A stretch of DNA of 64,000 nt from Gnetum montanum (lineage: Eukaryota > Streptophyta > Gnetopsida > Gnetales > Gnetaceae). Positions 46,986-60,677 of the stretch are shown here, one piece after another. The DNA is taken from the NCBI GenBank assembly GCA_015680685.1, contig MNCI01002256.1:19142-83141 (forward strand). Direction: 5' to 3'. Position 1 is the first letter of the stretch. Every line of letters starts with the position of its first letter. A program made the position numbers and the translations under genes. The notes below the pieces were generated by a model, which worked only from the letters and a program-made list of their open reading frames with translations, searched no databases and had not been told where the DNA came from.

Positions 46986-47030
46986 GAATATTATGGGATC
47001 GAACAATGATTAAGGAGTAGGTAGGAATAC

Positions 47031-47302
47031 CATTGCTTGAGTGGAACCTTTGTAAAAGGGCTTGCAAGACCTATAGAAAGAGTTATTTATGTCAAAAACA
47101 TTATTGTAATGTTGGTGATAAGTGACAAATTAAAGCATGTGCTTTTTCATTCATGCCAAAGCAAGTTGATGAGGAGGAGTCCTTTGGATTCTACAATGCA
47201 AGTTCACTTAAGATGCAAAGATCCACAACAACTCACAAGTGAATAAGAAAAGGAAAAGAAAACTTTATTCTTACTCAATGGAAATGAATACTATGCACAA
47301 AT
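47031..47302 (+). repeat. Direct repeat, copy 2
   Basis: Partner of 46541-46806, offset about 490 bases. Confidence 0.8.
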
Positions 47303-50300
47303 GGAAGCAACATATTTCCAAGGAAAAATAATCAATCAATTAAACCCTCACACCACTCTTACAATACAAGGAGGAAAATCAAGAAGATGGCATACTAGCA
47401 ATTGGGGCATAGTGTGAGCTTGAGAGAGAGTGAGTTCATAGGTAATAGATACCAGGAACCTTGTGTTCCACACATTTTTCTATAAGCAAGTTTAGTCCAT
47501 GAGATGCTCTTTGGCCCATGCCTCTCTATGAGGAGGTAAAAAAGGTCCTCACCTCTCTAGGAGGAGGTAAAAAAGGATTTCATTTTGATGGGTTTTAAGG
47601 TGATACTCTAAATAGAAAGAAGTTTATTAATTTTCTTTAGTTGTGTGCATTGAAGTGGTACTTAATTTATTTTGAGAAATTATGTTTATTATTTGAAATA
47701 TTATTTACAAAAATTACCAAAAAGTCTACTTTCAATGAAGTTTGATTTAGATGATTTGAATTGAATCAAATGATGTTAAGCTTTGCATCCATAGGTCTTG
47801 TGAAATTTAGAAGATTTTAAGGGTTGGTTTAGTTTATTAAGTAAATTGCTTCTCAAAAGAATCCTAGGTTAAAATCATAGGAAGATAAATACAAATTATA
47901 TAAAAGAAAATTGTTTTCCAAATTTGATCCTAAGGTTAAGTGTAATGTTCTATATTTGTGTGGGTTACCTTAATACACTATCAAATACCTAGACTTGAAC
48001 TTGTTTTGAAGCTTATCTATATTTGTAGATGTGCTTAATGCTTTTAAGTTAATATTAAGACTTTTGCTTGGGCAAGTCTACTAATTTGTAATTTCTTTTT
48101 AACTAGTTTAGCTATATATTTATAATTTATATCTATAATTAGGTCAAGAGAATTTTTTTCTTTACAAAAAATTGAATGGATTGATTTTGAAAAATATTTG
48201 TATAATATAAGATGGAAAATTTAGGGATAAAATATAATAATTAGGCCCTATGGGTTTATGGAAAGAATATAATTTGATGTTACAACGAGACCTCTAGAAG
48301 GTTATGAAACTAAAACTAATTTTTTACTGAGTGTTGTCTATTAGAATGGAATTTGTGACCTAAGTTATGGATGAAATATAATTTAGCATTACAAAATCAG
48401 GGATTTCTATATGATTTGTAGTTGGCCTCTCAGCCAACATTATATATTATTTTATAGTAAAAAAATTTATTTTTGAAACCAAAGCTAAATTTTTATTTAC
48501 ACTTGCTAAAATCCTTTTAGATTTATTGGACTAAGTAACTTTAGAATTTCTTTTATGGATTTTTTAACCCATAACTTAGGGTTTTCAACTAGAATCAAAC
48601 TTGTAATCTAGTATTTCCAAGCCAAGGCTCTTACTATTGGAATTTTTATTGATGAATGACAATAAAAAAGTCTAATAGTATTTTAGAATAATACTATGCA
48701 ATTAATGAAATTTGGATACATAGTTTATTTTAATATTTTATTAGAAATTTTAATTTATTGAATATTTAAGTAATAAAAATATATAAAAAATTCAAAGTTG
48801 TTAGATTATACTCAAATTTGATTTTATATGAAGGGTAGAAATCTATAATTAGTTTCGTGATTGAACTTTCAAATTTTGAGATTTCCATTTTAAACAAAAA
48901 AAGTATTTCGAAGTTTTATATTTTCTTTAATTCAATTAAAATATTAATTTTAACATAAATAACTATGACATGTTTATGTTTATTTTCATTAGCTTGACAT
49001 GTAAAATGTTGGATTTCTAAGAAGTTTAGTACCAATGACTGTTGTTAGCCAAATTATAGGATTTGTGAAATATATATATAAGGCTAATGATTAAAATTAA
49101 ATTAGAAACCCTTGTAACCTTATAAAGTAAAAAAGTGAATTTAAAGAAAATAAAAAAGATGGGCCACAAAAGAAAAGTTAATGTAGAAATAAGTAGGATG
49201 GTGAGGTGTGCTTGATGTTACTTTTTGATATGGTGACATCCATTTTTAATATGCATATTGTCTACTTCATATCAATGGTTGAAAAAGGATAAAGGATCCA
49301 TTTAATAGTGACATGAGTCTTTCTTTGGTATTTTCACTTTCACATGTCCACTCTATGAGCTTGCTTGTCTAAGTTAAGTCATTTGTTATGTTATGAATAA
49401 AAAAAGAGATTTTTGGAGAATGGGTTATAACTAGTCTTTACCCATTGTGTAAACTTTTGTGCAAAAGTCTTCACTTAAGCTTTGGGATCTCCTTCATCTT
49501 ATAAATAAAGGGGGCTTTGCTCTTGTTTTTATCTTTTTTCAAAGTGGGAAAGACTATACTAGTTTGAAAACAGAGAAAGAGAAAGAGAGGAAAAGGTATG
49601 TGGTTGTTCATTGCTTGATCTTAGCCTATCTTTTGGATTCTCTTGATGGGTCTTGTGGGTTCATGATAGAATTTTGAGAGGTTGACCTTGTAACTACTAG
49701 TGGAGGCTATTGTGGTTGATTTTGGGAAACTACTAGGCTGATTCTACATACTCATTTTTGATTTTCTTGGAGGATTTTAGTTGCACCTTGGGCTTGCTAT
49801 TTTAAGGTGAGTCTTGAGGCTACTAGCTAGACAGCAACCTAAGCCTAAAGTATATTCTCCTTCCCCAAATTGGTCAACTAGTCATAGAGGTGAGTTTTCC
49901 AAATCTTTATTGTACATAAATTATTGATAAGTATTTGTTGTCTTGTCTTGGATAAGTTGAGGATTATTGCATGAGGGCATCCGGGATTTTTTGTGAGTTA
50001 TGAGTTATGCATAAGATCTTTCATGAATCATGAATATTATTTTTAGCATAAATGTATTAGGCTTATGAGGTAGCATTTTCTTTGTCATATGCACTTGGTA
50101 TTTCATGTTTTTGTGAACATTATTAATGGATATACCCCATCATTCTATCCAAGGCTAGTGATCTCTTGTGTGGGCTATAAGGGCTTAGCCTTTGGAGGTG
50201 CTTGATGGTGTTCACTTTCACTATTTTATCCAACCCCAATGTTTTTCTTGTATGGGCTACAAATTGTTGGAGGGTTGGAGGTACTTGATGCGTAACAATT

Positions 50301-50613
50301 GCATGACCAAAGGATTCATTGTATACTTATTAAATTAAAAATAAATTATGCATATTTATGATTATTTGGGTCTTTTGCATGATGGAAAGTGAAATGCACA
50401 TGTTTTTTTTTTCAGCATCATCTTAGGTAGATTTAGTACATAACCTCTTCCATTCTTAAAGCTCTTCCATCTTTAGATCATTGGTCACCAAAAAATTTTT
50501 GTTGTAATAAATTTGCAAATAACCCTTAAGATTAACTAGAAGTTAGGTCTAATTGTAGATCTTGCTATCAAATTATGTTACCAAACCCTATTACCAAATT
50601 TAGAATTGCTAAA
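47303..50613. other. AT-rich region without recognised gene
   Basis: It holds a small tandem duplication (AGGAGGTAAAAAAGG at about 47530-47575), very AT-rich sequence (47600-49440) and an LTR-like stretch with TATAAATAAA near 49500. Two similar blocks with ATCCAA and TGTGTGGGCTA/TGTATGGGCTA words lie at 50150-50290. No conserved protein trace was found. Confidence 0.4.
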
Positions 50614-51459
50614 TGATGAGGGGCGAATATCCCTACGCTCAACCATATGAATCACTAAGCATTCATGCGTGATCCAGTTGAATTCTGTGGACCCTTTGTT
50701 TTCTAGTACACTAGCCTTTAGGAAGTGAACTTGCCCTAACAATCATTTGTTGTCTTCCCAATTGCACTTGTGATATGCAAAGGTATGGTTAAGTGTAATT
50801 GAGGTGTATGATTTTTATTATTTTTATGTTTTATGTTTTGGATGCTTAAAATAAAGGATGAAAAGAATGAAGTAATTTAATTGATAATTTAATCTAACTA
50901 ACTAATCAATGTCTAACTAATCCTAACATAAGCATTTGGTCCCACTTTTCAAACACATCCTGAACATGTATAATGCTGCTAGGTTACCAAATGTTAAGCA
51001 TTATTGGGATTATCGAGCGTCATGCGCATGCTCAAAGTGATTGTACTTATGTGCTTAATTAATTGCTATTTAATCTAGCTTAATTTAGCTTAATTACTTA
51101 AAGTATTAAAGGAAATTGCATAAAACATTGAATGTATAAAGAAAATATTTAATCTAGCCGAAGTGCTACAAAGTTTATTAGAAAGCTCATCTTTATTGTT
51201 GCACACATTGTCGTGCTCAGGTACAATAGTGCTTGAATAAAAATCCATACACTCAATGACTCCTGTTGCGAGCACTTGGGAAAATATTCTAACTTTGGGG
51301 AAGAAAAATGACAAGAGCTCTGCTACAGTATGACAAAAAAACTCCCAAAATATGCGTCCAAGTGTTATATTTATAGGCTGGTGCACATCCCATGATATCT
51401 CATATTTGACACCACTTCTTGATCCCTGATATTAGAGCTAGAAAAAATACACTTCATCA
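50614..51459 (-). repeat. 3' LTR of element D
   Basis: On the plus strand it begins TGATGAG and ends TTCATCA, with a minus-strand TATAAATA at 51367-51374. It aligns with the other LTRs outside U3. Confidence 0.85.
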
Positions 51460-51468
51460 TACCCCCAT
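51460..51468 (-). other. Polypurine tract of element D
   Basis: Minus strand ATGGGGGTA, with CTCGAGGACTAG upstream, as in B. Confidence 0.78.
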
Positions 51469-53558
51469 GACTGAATGAAAACTAGTCCTCGAGTGAACAA
51501 AAGAAGGAATAAATTGCTTACAAAATATTGAGAAGGTATGGAATTATTGATTGACATGCAAATTGACTCAGATGAAATAGACAAATTCTAAGTGCCCAAG
51601 TATATGGATTTACAATATTTTACAAAATTGGATGTTCATGACAATAGAATTAATACCTTGGCCAAAACTAACATCCGAATCCTCTAGCAACTGAAGATCA
51701 AGGGAGAAGATTCAATGATCATGAAGGGGCCTTGTTGCATGGTGCTATTGCTTATTCCTTGGTGAAGATAGTCTCACTTCTAATCCATGCTTCCCTCTAC
51801 AATCACAACAAAATCACGATTAGTGTGCAATGTGTAACTTATAGCTTTTAGGTACCTTGTCTCTTCAACAGTTATACTTGGCTAGGTTACTATTATGGTG
51901 GATTGATTCTTTTAATAGTATTTTATTTTTGTGGTACTTAGAGTTCATTGAAAGGGTTTAACTTCATGGATTAATGTTGTTAATTTTAGTCCTTAATTAA
52001 ACCTTTATAAAAGTTAGAAAATTCAAAAAAAATTGGTAAAAAAAAAAAACCTAAGTGGCCCCCATGACATAGAGTGTACCTTCAGTAGTGAGAAGACTGA
52101 AAAATGGGGTGAAATGGATAAGAATTTCATCATTAAATTTTGAAAGGCCCAAACACAATGAAATGCTTGAAGAGGGTTAAAGAATTCACAATAAGAAAAA
52201 AGGAGGATTTCACTAAAAAACATTATGAAGATGCACACAATTGGATGTCATCAATGGGGCATGCAAAAGGATTTGATTTTGAGGATGCCTAAGGATAAAG
52301 AACTTAATTATTCCAACCAAAAGGTATGCAAGTGGGTCCTCCCCAAAGTAGGCACATGCCCTTTGTTGCCCTTGCATATCCTCAAACCAAGGAGTCCATG
52401 GGCCCCATGGGTGATTAATGGTTACAGAAAGTTAAGTACGAAAACCTAGAAGAAACTACCTAAGAATTTTGGCACATCAAACTAAGTTATCGAACAAGGA
52501 CATGAGTATTGACAGTGAGGTAAGACATGAAAAGAATAGATGGATGAGAGAGAAAAGTGGAATGGAGTTCTTGATTAAGGTCACATAAAGTCCTTTGTGA
52601 ATTTTGTGGTTAAATGACTTGATAAAATCCATCCTTAGTCTAGACCAAAATCAACCACATTCAATGACTTCACATCGTCACTCTAAGATCGATCCACCTA
52701 CTGGAGACACAAGAGTGCTCCCACAAATCAAACACCATTCCTTATGGAGAAGAAAAGAGAAGCAGGAAGTGAGAAAGGGCCTTAGTTAGAGGGGGTCTTT
52801 AGGCATGGGTAACATGTCTTTTGAGTCCCATAACCAGTGCTTGTAGCCCATTATTCTATCTAAGGGGTGTGCCTTGAATTTCCATCATTATTTTTATTAT
52901 TTATTTATTTATTTGATGGGAGCCACACCTTGCAAAGACTTATTTAACTACCTGTTATTCGTCGACATGGAATGATAAGAAATCCATGAAAACACTCATG
53001 CATCCAAATAAGTGGAAGGGTACAAAGAATATTAAGTTCCCTTCAAGTCACACCCTATTCAAGCCCTTGAATCCTTTCGTTCAAAAACTACCAAGATCAC
53101 AAGTTTGTTAAGGGTTTGTTAAGGAAAGGGACCTCATACTTCCAGAATTGAAAACACCATAGAGTTTGTGGATGGGTGGATGATGTGGACTCACTGTAAT
53201 CATGAAAAAGAAACTATGTCTCAATTATCAACAACAAAATTCAAAGCTACAATCTAGATACTAATAATCAAATAGCCAAATAGCACATGCCCACATCAAG
53301 CAAATTGCATTGTACCTAGTTGGCAATAAGGCACGTTATTATTAGAACACAAGAAGAAAATCACACCAAAATAAACAAAATATACAAGAAATTATAAAAT
53401 ATTCAAGAAAAATAAAACATTTTAACAATATTGTATAACAAAAAAAATGGTGTCAAACAGTAAAAAGTAGAAAAGCAAAAAGGGTGTAAAAACAACAAAG
53501 TGTAAAACAAAAATGTGTAAAACAAAAATAGAAAAAAATTGAGGAGCCATTTATGTGA
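51469..53558 (-). other. 3' non-coding region of element D
   Basis: Shares ordered blocks with A and B, including the stretch near 52745-52830 that matches B at 18590-18660 (CCTTAGTTAGAGG...GGCATGGGTAACATGTC). It contains an ATTT-rich run at 52890-52915. No coding frame is seen. Confidence 0.65.
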
Positions 53559-56500
53559 TTAGCATGAATGACCATCTCCTTCTTGACTAAGTTGGAAGGA
53601 GGAGATTTGAAAAATTGAGCATGCTTGTCCATTCGAGGAGGTGTTGTAACCACTGGCTTCCTTATACTCATGGAAAGGTTTAATTTGTTGCATGTTGACT
53701 AGTTGTTTCTTGTTTAGGCTCTTAGATTTGTAGATCAACATGGCCCTAAAAGAAAATGTTTCAGAAATAATATAAGGGCCTTTCCACAATGTTTGGAACT
53801 TAGTTTGTTGTGGCACATGTGTGAGGTTCCACTAGAGGACCTTATCTCTTGGTTGAAATTTGACTTTTCTAATTCTAAGGTCATGGCATTTTTTGTTAAA
53901 TGCCTTGGGCAACTCGTTAGATGATAGGGCCACCAATTGGTTTTTGTCTAGTAGGTTGAGATTCATTAATCTTTTTTTTGAGCTAGATGTAAGTCAAGGT
54001 CAAGGTCACATGCTGTTGAAAGTATACGAAGCTCAAGTTGAATAGGAAGAGTTGGCAATTTTCCATACACTAGCTCATAGGGAGAGTAGCATATAGGGAG
54101 CTTCCAGGTGGAGTAGTAGGCCTAGAGGACATCGTTGAGTTTCATGCTCTAGTGTCTTCTATATTTGCTAATTTTTCTCATTAAGATCTTAGTGATTTCC
54201 CTATTTGTAACCTCAGCTTAAACATTGGCTTAGGGATGATAAGGTGTTGTTAATTTATGCTCAACCCCCAAGCATTGCATGAGCTTCTAAAAGGTAGTAG
54301 CTATAAAGTGGGTTCCATTATTACAAATTAATGCACATGGCATACCATACCTATTTACAACATTCTATTGTACAAACCTTGTAGTGGTAGAAGATGTACA
54401 ATTGGTGACAGTTGCTGCTTCTGCCCATTTCATACAATAGTCAATAATGACTATGATGTATGCCTTTCCATTTGACTTGGGTGTGATAGGATCCATGAAG
54501 TCAATACCCCAAATGTTAAAGCATTCCAATGGTTGGATCCATTGCTAAGGGCCTTCCATATAGGTAATTATTTGACCATCGTGTTGGCAATGTTCATAAG
54601 GGCTGACAACTTGGTAAGAATCCTTGAAAAGTGTTGGCCAGTAATATCTTGCCATTAGGATGTTAATGGTTGTGCATCTCCCTGCATAGTGGTCTTGACA
54701 AGGACCCTCATGAGCATCTTGGAGAATGCGTAGTTGATTAGCATCAAGGACACACCAATGAACTAAGGCATTGGTGCACATCTTGTAGAGAAGCTCGTTG
54801 ATCTGCATGAAGTGTTTCACTTGGTATAGAAATTGTTGTTTCTTCCTATGGTCTAGCTCTTGTGGCATCTCTTGAGTGAGAAAATAGGTGAGAATGCCAT
54901 CATAATAGTTAGGCTTAGTGGGAAATTGTTCAGTTATAGCCCCAACAAAGAGGATTTCATCAAAAAACTGATTAGATAGTGAGCCTTCCTCCTCTTTCTT
55001 GTCCCATCTCAACTAAGATAAGTGATTAGTGACCACATTCTTAGTTTCCTTTCAATCTACTATCGTAATATTGAATTCCTACAAGATTACCAGTATGACA
55101 TGGGGGCTTACCATTAGCTTATTCATCAAGAAGGGAATTGCACTATCATCTATGTGCACGAAAACCTTGTATCCAAGCACATAGTACCTAAATTTCTCCA
55201 AGGCAAACACCATTGACATCAATTCTTTTTCTATGGTGGTGTAGTTTAACTATGCATCCACAATGCTTTAGCTTGTGCAGTGGATGTAATAAGGATGTTT
55301 ATGATTGTCCAACTACATAACCACAACCCCCAAGGCATAATTTGATACATTTATCATAACGTGAAATGGTCTGGACTAGTTTAGTGCTCACAGAATTGGA
55401 GTTTTACAAGTTTCTCCTTTAGTAGTTGGAATTCCTTGGTCTTAACAAATGGAGCATCTCTCTTTGTTAGCTCGACTAATGATTTTGTGATCTTAGAGAA
55501 ATTCTCTATGAATCTTCGATAGTAATTAGTGTATCCAAGGAATGACCAAACATCTTTTATAGTTTTTGGTTGATAGGTAATTCCTTGGATGACCCTAATC
55601 TTTTTAGGGTTGACCTCAATCCTTGTGAGATTTTATGCCCCAACATAATGCCCTCCTAGACCATCAGATGGCTCTTTTACTAATTGAGCTAAATATTGGT
55701 CTCCACACATATTTTGAGCACTTGCCCAAGATAGTCCAAAGCTTGCTCAGATGCAGCCCCATAGGTGAAGTCATCCATGAAGACTTCTACCCTGCTAATG
55801 ATTTGCTATTGAAAAATACTCAAGACCAGCCATTGGAATGTGGCAGGGGCATTACACAGGCCAAATTATATCTTTTGATATGTAAAAGTTTCCTAGGGGC
55901 TTGTGAATAAGATTTTGTCTTGGTCTTCTAGTGTAACTATAACCATCCAGAAAATTGAAGTAGCAATGCTAAGAAATGGTGTCTAACACCTGATCGACAA
56001 ATGGCAACAGGAAGTGATCTTTGAATGTTGACATGTTCAGCAGCTTGAAATCAATACAAACCCACCATGTGCCACCTTTCTTTGACACTATCACCAGTGG
56101 GCTAATCCACTCGCTATCTACAATGGGGTAGATGAACCCCACCTTAAGGAGTTGTTCAATATCCTCTTTGACGATTTGCTTTAATTTGGGATTCAATTGC
56201 CACTACAACTATCTCTTTAGCTTCATGGCCAGATCTATGTAGATATAATGCTAGAATATCCTAGGATCAATTCTTTTGAGTTTGGAATATGACTAAGCAA
56301 AGACTATTGCCCATTTGTTGACAACTTTTAGTAGCATCTCCTTTTGTTCAAGTGTAAGATTTGCATTAATTATTATTAGCTTCCCATTTTTTCAAGAATT
56401 CATATTCCATGCCAGTAGGTAGAGTTTTCAACTCAAGGGGCTCTTGTTTGAAATTTTTAGGAATTTCCAACTCTCCCCAATTGGTATCATCAATTTCATC

Positions 56501-57316
56501 AATGGAGAGTTGGCGATGAACTTGCTCTAGTTCATTCATATCTTCCAGATAGGCACATGTTAGGCTCTTAGCAGGTTCCATGAAAATTGTTGAGCTACTT
56601 CTAGGGTTAGCTGTCAACCACTAGGCGTCCTCCTATTTTGTGGCTACTATGTACAAGTACCTTTGAATTTTAGATATATCAACATAGTGACTGCATGCTT
56701 GGATAGATACACTATTAATAATCCATAGTTTTTGCACATACTTGTACCTTGTATCAATGTACACAATGCATGGAACTTTCTTCCTCTTGGTCTTTTTGAA
56801 TTCATTTTCTTTAGATATTTCAAGGGAAGGATATTGTATTCCCAATTGTGTATCAACAGTGCTCAACCAAGCCCTTCCCATGATGATTGGGAAGTCCCCC
56901 TTGCAATTGTCCACTTAGATCACCAAGCAATTGATGAGGTAGGATCACCCACAAATGGTAGTCATAATGCCCTCCACTAGTCCTAAGGAAATAGTGATGG
57001 ATTAATTAACCAACTCGAGATGAATGTTGCTCTTCTTGAGTGGAGGAAAGTTCCAAGCTTTATACATCTCATGGAAAATCATATTAACACCAGAACTTGG
57101 ATTTAGAAGAGCTTTGCAAGGCTCATTCCTAGTGATTTGAAGGTAAATAAGGAGACTTCTAGGATAAGATAGTTTCCTGGGAAGGTGGCCAACCCTTATC
57201 CAATTGGTTGCTACATGGGTTAACATGATAGTATGTACTTTGGGAGGTATTTTTTTTGAAGGGGACTCAAATAGATTCGATGCAAAGAGAGATGGAGAAG
57301 CAAGGTTGCTAGCCAC
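53559..57316 (-). pseudogene. Pol of element D: protease, RT, RNase H, integrase
   Basis: Minus strand: protease (57316-56880) with LLNPSSGVNMIF at the active site, so the catalytic Asp is Asn; a linker (56860-56370); RT (56196-55500), with the IVDSEWISPLV segment and CNAPATFQ-like residues but an interrupted middle; RNase H (about 55300-55030); and integrase (about 54770-53559), with a zinc-binding region ending in YEHCQHDGQI, the GIDFMDPI-like core strand and a final FHEYKEASG segment. The C-terminus ends at 53559, as in A and B. Frameshifts and Gln/Trp-to-stop changes are frequent. Confidence 0.8.
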
Positions 57317-57379
57317 AAATGTATGTAAATGTTTAGTTGGGTTTTTGGCTTGAAAGAAAGTTCTTTTTCATGATCTTAT

Positions 57380-59795
57380 TTCCAAACCACTTGGTTGAGG
57401 AATTGGCTATAAGTTAATAGCCCTCATTGCATTGCGTTATTGCGGTTGAGGCAGAATTTCTTCCAACATTAATGAAGTAGGAGGTAACTAGGTTGAGGGT
57501 GGAGGGACATATACAAAAACATGAGGAGGGTAATATGGATATGACGTTTCCCCTCTAGTAGATGGAGAATGTGTTCTGTAATACTTTGAAGGGTAGTAGT
57601 GATGTTGGAAGGTGAAGTGACTAGAAGAGTCACATGGAGAAATGAGTTGCTGAACATAGTACCCATATGAATCTAGTTACTAGTAAGGGTATTACTACCT
57701 TATGGGTGGCATCACCCATGACTATGGGTGCTACCACTTCTGTTATTGCTCATACGGTTGTGCTGGAGCTCCACTTGGATAGTAGGTTTGTTGTTGGTGG
57801 AATTGCCTAGGACTACCTTGAGGATAAGGAAACTTTTGGGTGCTTACCTTCTTGCTAGTCTAGGACTTAGAGCATACACCCTAGACTCCTACAAATGTGA
57901 CATGATAAGGCAACATCCTTTAGGATTTTCGTATTGGTAGATGTCACATCCACTATCATCATCTGATTCTATCTTCACAACTTCTTCTACCATAGTAGCT
58001 TTGCCCTTACCTCTTTGGTAGGCATGTTCAGCTTCTCTTCACCTCCCACGATCATGATTACTACTCTGCTTTCTTGATTATTCTACAATTTTTAGAGTAG
58101 TTTGGAATTTTCATTCAATGAATCCCACATTTTATCTACCTTGGCTGAAATTTTAAACATAGATTTTTGGATTGGCAAGATCTTTCTATTCACCACATCA
58201 TTAAGTGATGAATCCTCCTCACTATCACAAAAGAAGACCTTCCTCTTTCTAATGGAAGGATCCCTATTATATTCTTTTGTACTTTCTCATTTTCTCAACC
58301 CACCTTCTTTCTTTGGTACTTGCTCAATCAGCCTTTGAATTTGATGGGCTGTTAGTTTTGACAATTGTCAATGGGCACAGACTCCAAGAGTTCTCCTCAC
58401 TTCTGATCAAAGCCCATCTATGATATGGTGAAGTTATTCCTATTAAGAATAACCATGGCTAGGACATTTGTGCAATAGAGAATAGTATTAGCTCATGGAT
58501 GTGTCCAAGAATTCATGCATCCCTTGATTCCATTCTTGGATTTGGTTCCTTAAGTGGGACACTCAATAGTACGTCTAATATTTGTCATTGAACAGTTCAA
58601 GCATTATACTTCACCATCTGATGGATTCTAGTTCTAAGGACAAGTACCAAATCTCTACTTCCTTAATGAGTATCCTTGGGAATAGCTTAAGCTTTTGCTA
58701 ATCATTCTACATATTTTGTAAGACACATGCAACATGAAAGGCTTGAAGATGGTTCTGCAGATTTGAGTTATATCTCCCTTCAAACTTAGGGATATTGTTC
58801 ATGTCTAGCCTCTTGATTTGACTATCATTTACATGGCTTGTAGGAATTCTCACTGTCTTTGTGATGTTTAGCATGCTTCAAGTGATTAGAAAAGGCTCAT
58901 CATAATCATGGCCTTTATGGTGGCCATGGTGCTTATGATGTCCTCTACTACCCCTACTTTTGTGATGATGGACCTCCCTTGAATTCCTGCACCCTTGATC
59001 TTGACTTGCTCAATGGGCCTTATGATCATTTTGATTTCATCGGTTACCTCCATCATGATCATGCCCTTTGTAGTTTCATTTAGAGCTAGAAGAGGAAGAA
59101 GATGATGATGAAGGTGAAGAGGAAGGAGAACTAGCACGACCATGGTACCTGCTAGCCCCTCTTTGGTGGTCATGGTCACGATGATGATCATGATGCTTAT
59201 CCTTAGCTCTTCCATGATCCTCCTTCATAGATACCTTTTGATCATGGCATCCATTCTTACCAGAGCTAAGATTATGGATAGTAGACTATAGGTTCTAGTT
59301 TTGGCCTTCTTGGAAAAGGTCAAAAAGAGGAGTTTCATTGAACGTAGAGCTCTTAGAGAAGAAGCCCTTACAGTCTCTCTTGTATAGTAGGAATGAGGAG
59401 CCATTGGACTATTTTCCCTTCATACTTTCATAACACTTCTCTTGCTACTGACCCCTTTTATGTTATGCATCTATGGGATGGTACTGCCTAGCATCACTAT
59501 CCTACACAACATATTCAAAATGAAGTCTCTGTAGACCCAACCTCATAAGAGTGCGTTGGAGCATCGTAGGAATGGATCGATTAGGTGATAACATAATGTT
59601 GCACTCCAAGTCCCACCACCGCATATGTTCATCTTGGAATATGATGAAGGTGAAGTTGTACACATACTCATTAGGATGAGCATATACCACCCTGTATTGG
59701 TGGGGCACTTGCTGATCTATTTGTTCAATTTTTTGCCAATTGGATGCTTTCTTAAACTTAGATGGAGAATCACTTTTTTGAGAAGGAGAAGACAT
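57380..59795 (-). pseudogene. Gag of element D, broken
   Basis: The minus-strand ATG at 59795 (MSSPSQKSD) begins an open stretch to 59502 with YAHPNEYVYNFTF and LSPNRSIPTMLQRTL. A His/Asp/Arg-rich tract with a Ser-rich core (about 59220-58890) precedes the capsid-like domain (about 58870-58330), a knuckle-like CCL motif near 57940-57910 and a Pro/Tyr/Gln-rich tail. The order equals that of A and B. Confidence 0.76.
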
Positions 59796-59801
59796 TCTAA
59801 G

Positions 59802-60677
59802 TGATGAGTCATTGTTGGTTGGCTACATCAATGAGGCCTTGTTGATGTAGTTGACTACGTTAATGAGGCTCCATTGATGCATCTTGCCCTGCATTGATGA
59901 GGCCCTATTGATGCAATTTTTGTCTATCGCCTATAAATATGTGCATATAGCCGCATTTATGGTAATCTAGATTTCAATAGCAGTGAAGCTCTTGAATTTT
60001 TTTCATTCAAAAGTTAGAATTTTTTCCCTTGAGTGCCTGTAGCAGGAGTCATTGAGTGTATGGATCTTTATTCGAGCATTGTTGTACCTGAGCATGACAA
60101 TGTGTGCGAAAATAAAGACGAGCTTTCTAATAAACCTTGCAGCACTTTGGATAGATTAACTATTTTATTTATGTATTCAATTATTTGTTAATTGTTCTCA
60201 ATTATTTTGCAAATATTTTCCAAAAATTGAGTTAATGAGGTAATTAAGCTAGATAGATTAAATACATAAGTACGATCGCTTTGAGCGTAACATGTATTTG
60301 CTTGGTAATCCCAACAACGTTATTGCTTGGTATACCTAGTAGCATAGCGTTTGGTTGCCCAGCAATAGATACATGGGTTCAGGACATGTAAGAAAAGTGG
60401 AAATGGATACTTATGTTAGGATTAATTAAATGTTAGTAAATTAGTTAATCTAGACTAGTTAATCAAATTGCTTTTATCTACATTTAAGCACCAACTTATA
60501 AAATACAAAATGATAAAAATTGGATGCCTCAGTTACACTTAACCATAAGTGTAATTAGGAAGACAATGATTGAACTTAAGGTTAGATTCACTTCCTAAAG
60601 GGCTAGTGCACTGGAAATGATAAAGTTTGTGGAATTTGACTGGATCATGCGTAAACGCTTGTGATTTGTATGGTTCG
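59802..60677 (+). repeat. 5' LTR of a third plus-strand element (F), cut by E
   Basis: Starts TGATGAGTCATTG, like the LTRs of A; TATAAATA is at 59932-59939; CATCAATGAGG-like units fill the U3. It follows the family sequence until TTTGTATGGTTCG at 60677, about 30 bases short of the expected CTCATCA end, where element E begins. It lies inverted relative to D and interrupts the D leader. Confidence 0.8.

Larger units (their letters stand above)
50614..59801 (-). mobile_element. Ty3/Gypsy OTA-type element D, 5' end displaced
   Basis: Minus-strand order from the right: gag, protease, RT, RNase H, integrase, non-coding region, polypurine tract and 3' LTR. The sequence breaks six bases upstream of the gag ATG, where a plus-strand LTR (F) begins, so the leader, primer site and 5' LTR should lie beyond the window. 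It is the same subfamily as A and B by gene order and protein sequence. All ORFs are broken. Confidence 0.85.

Noticed and set aside
59802-60677. 5' LTR of element D
   Set aside because: It runs in the plus direction while D is minus, and there is no primer site between it and the D gag, so it belongs to another insertion.
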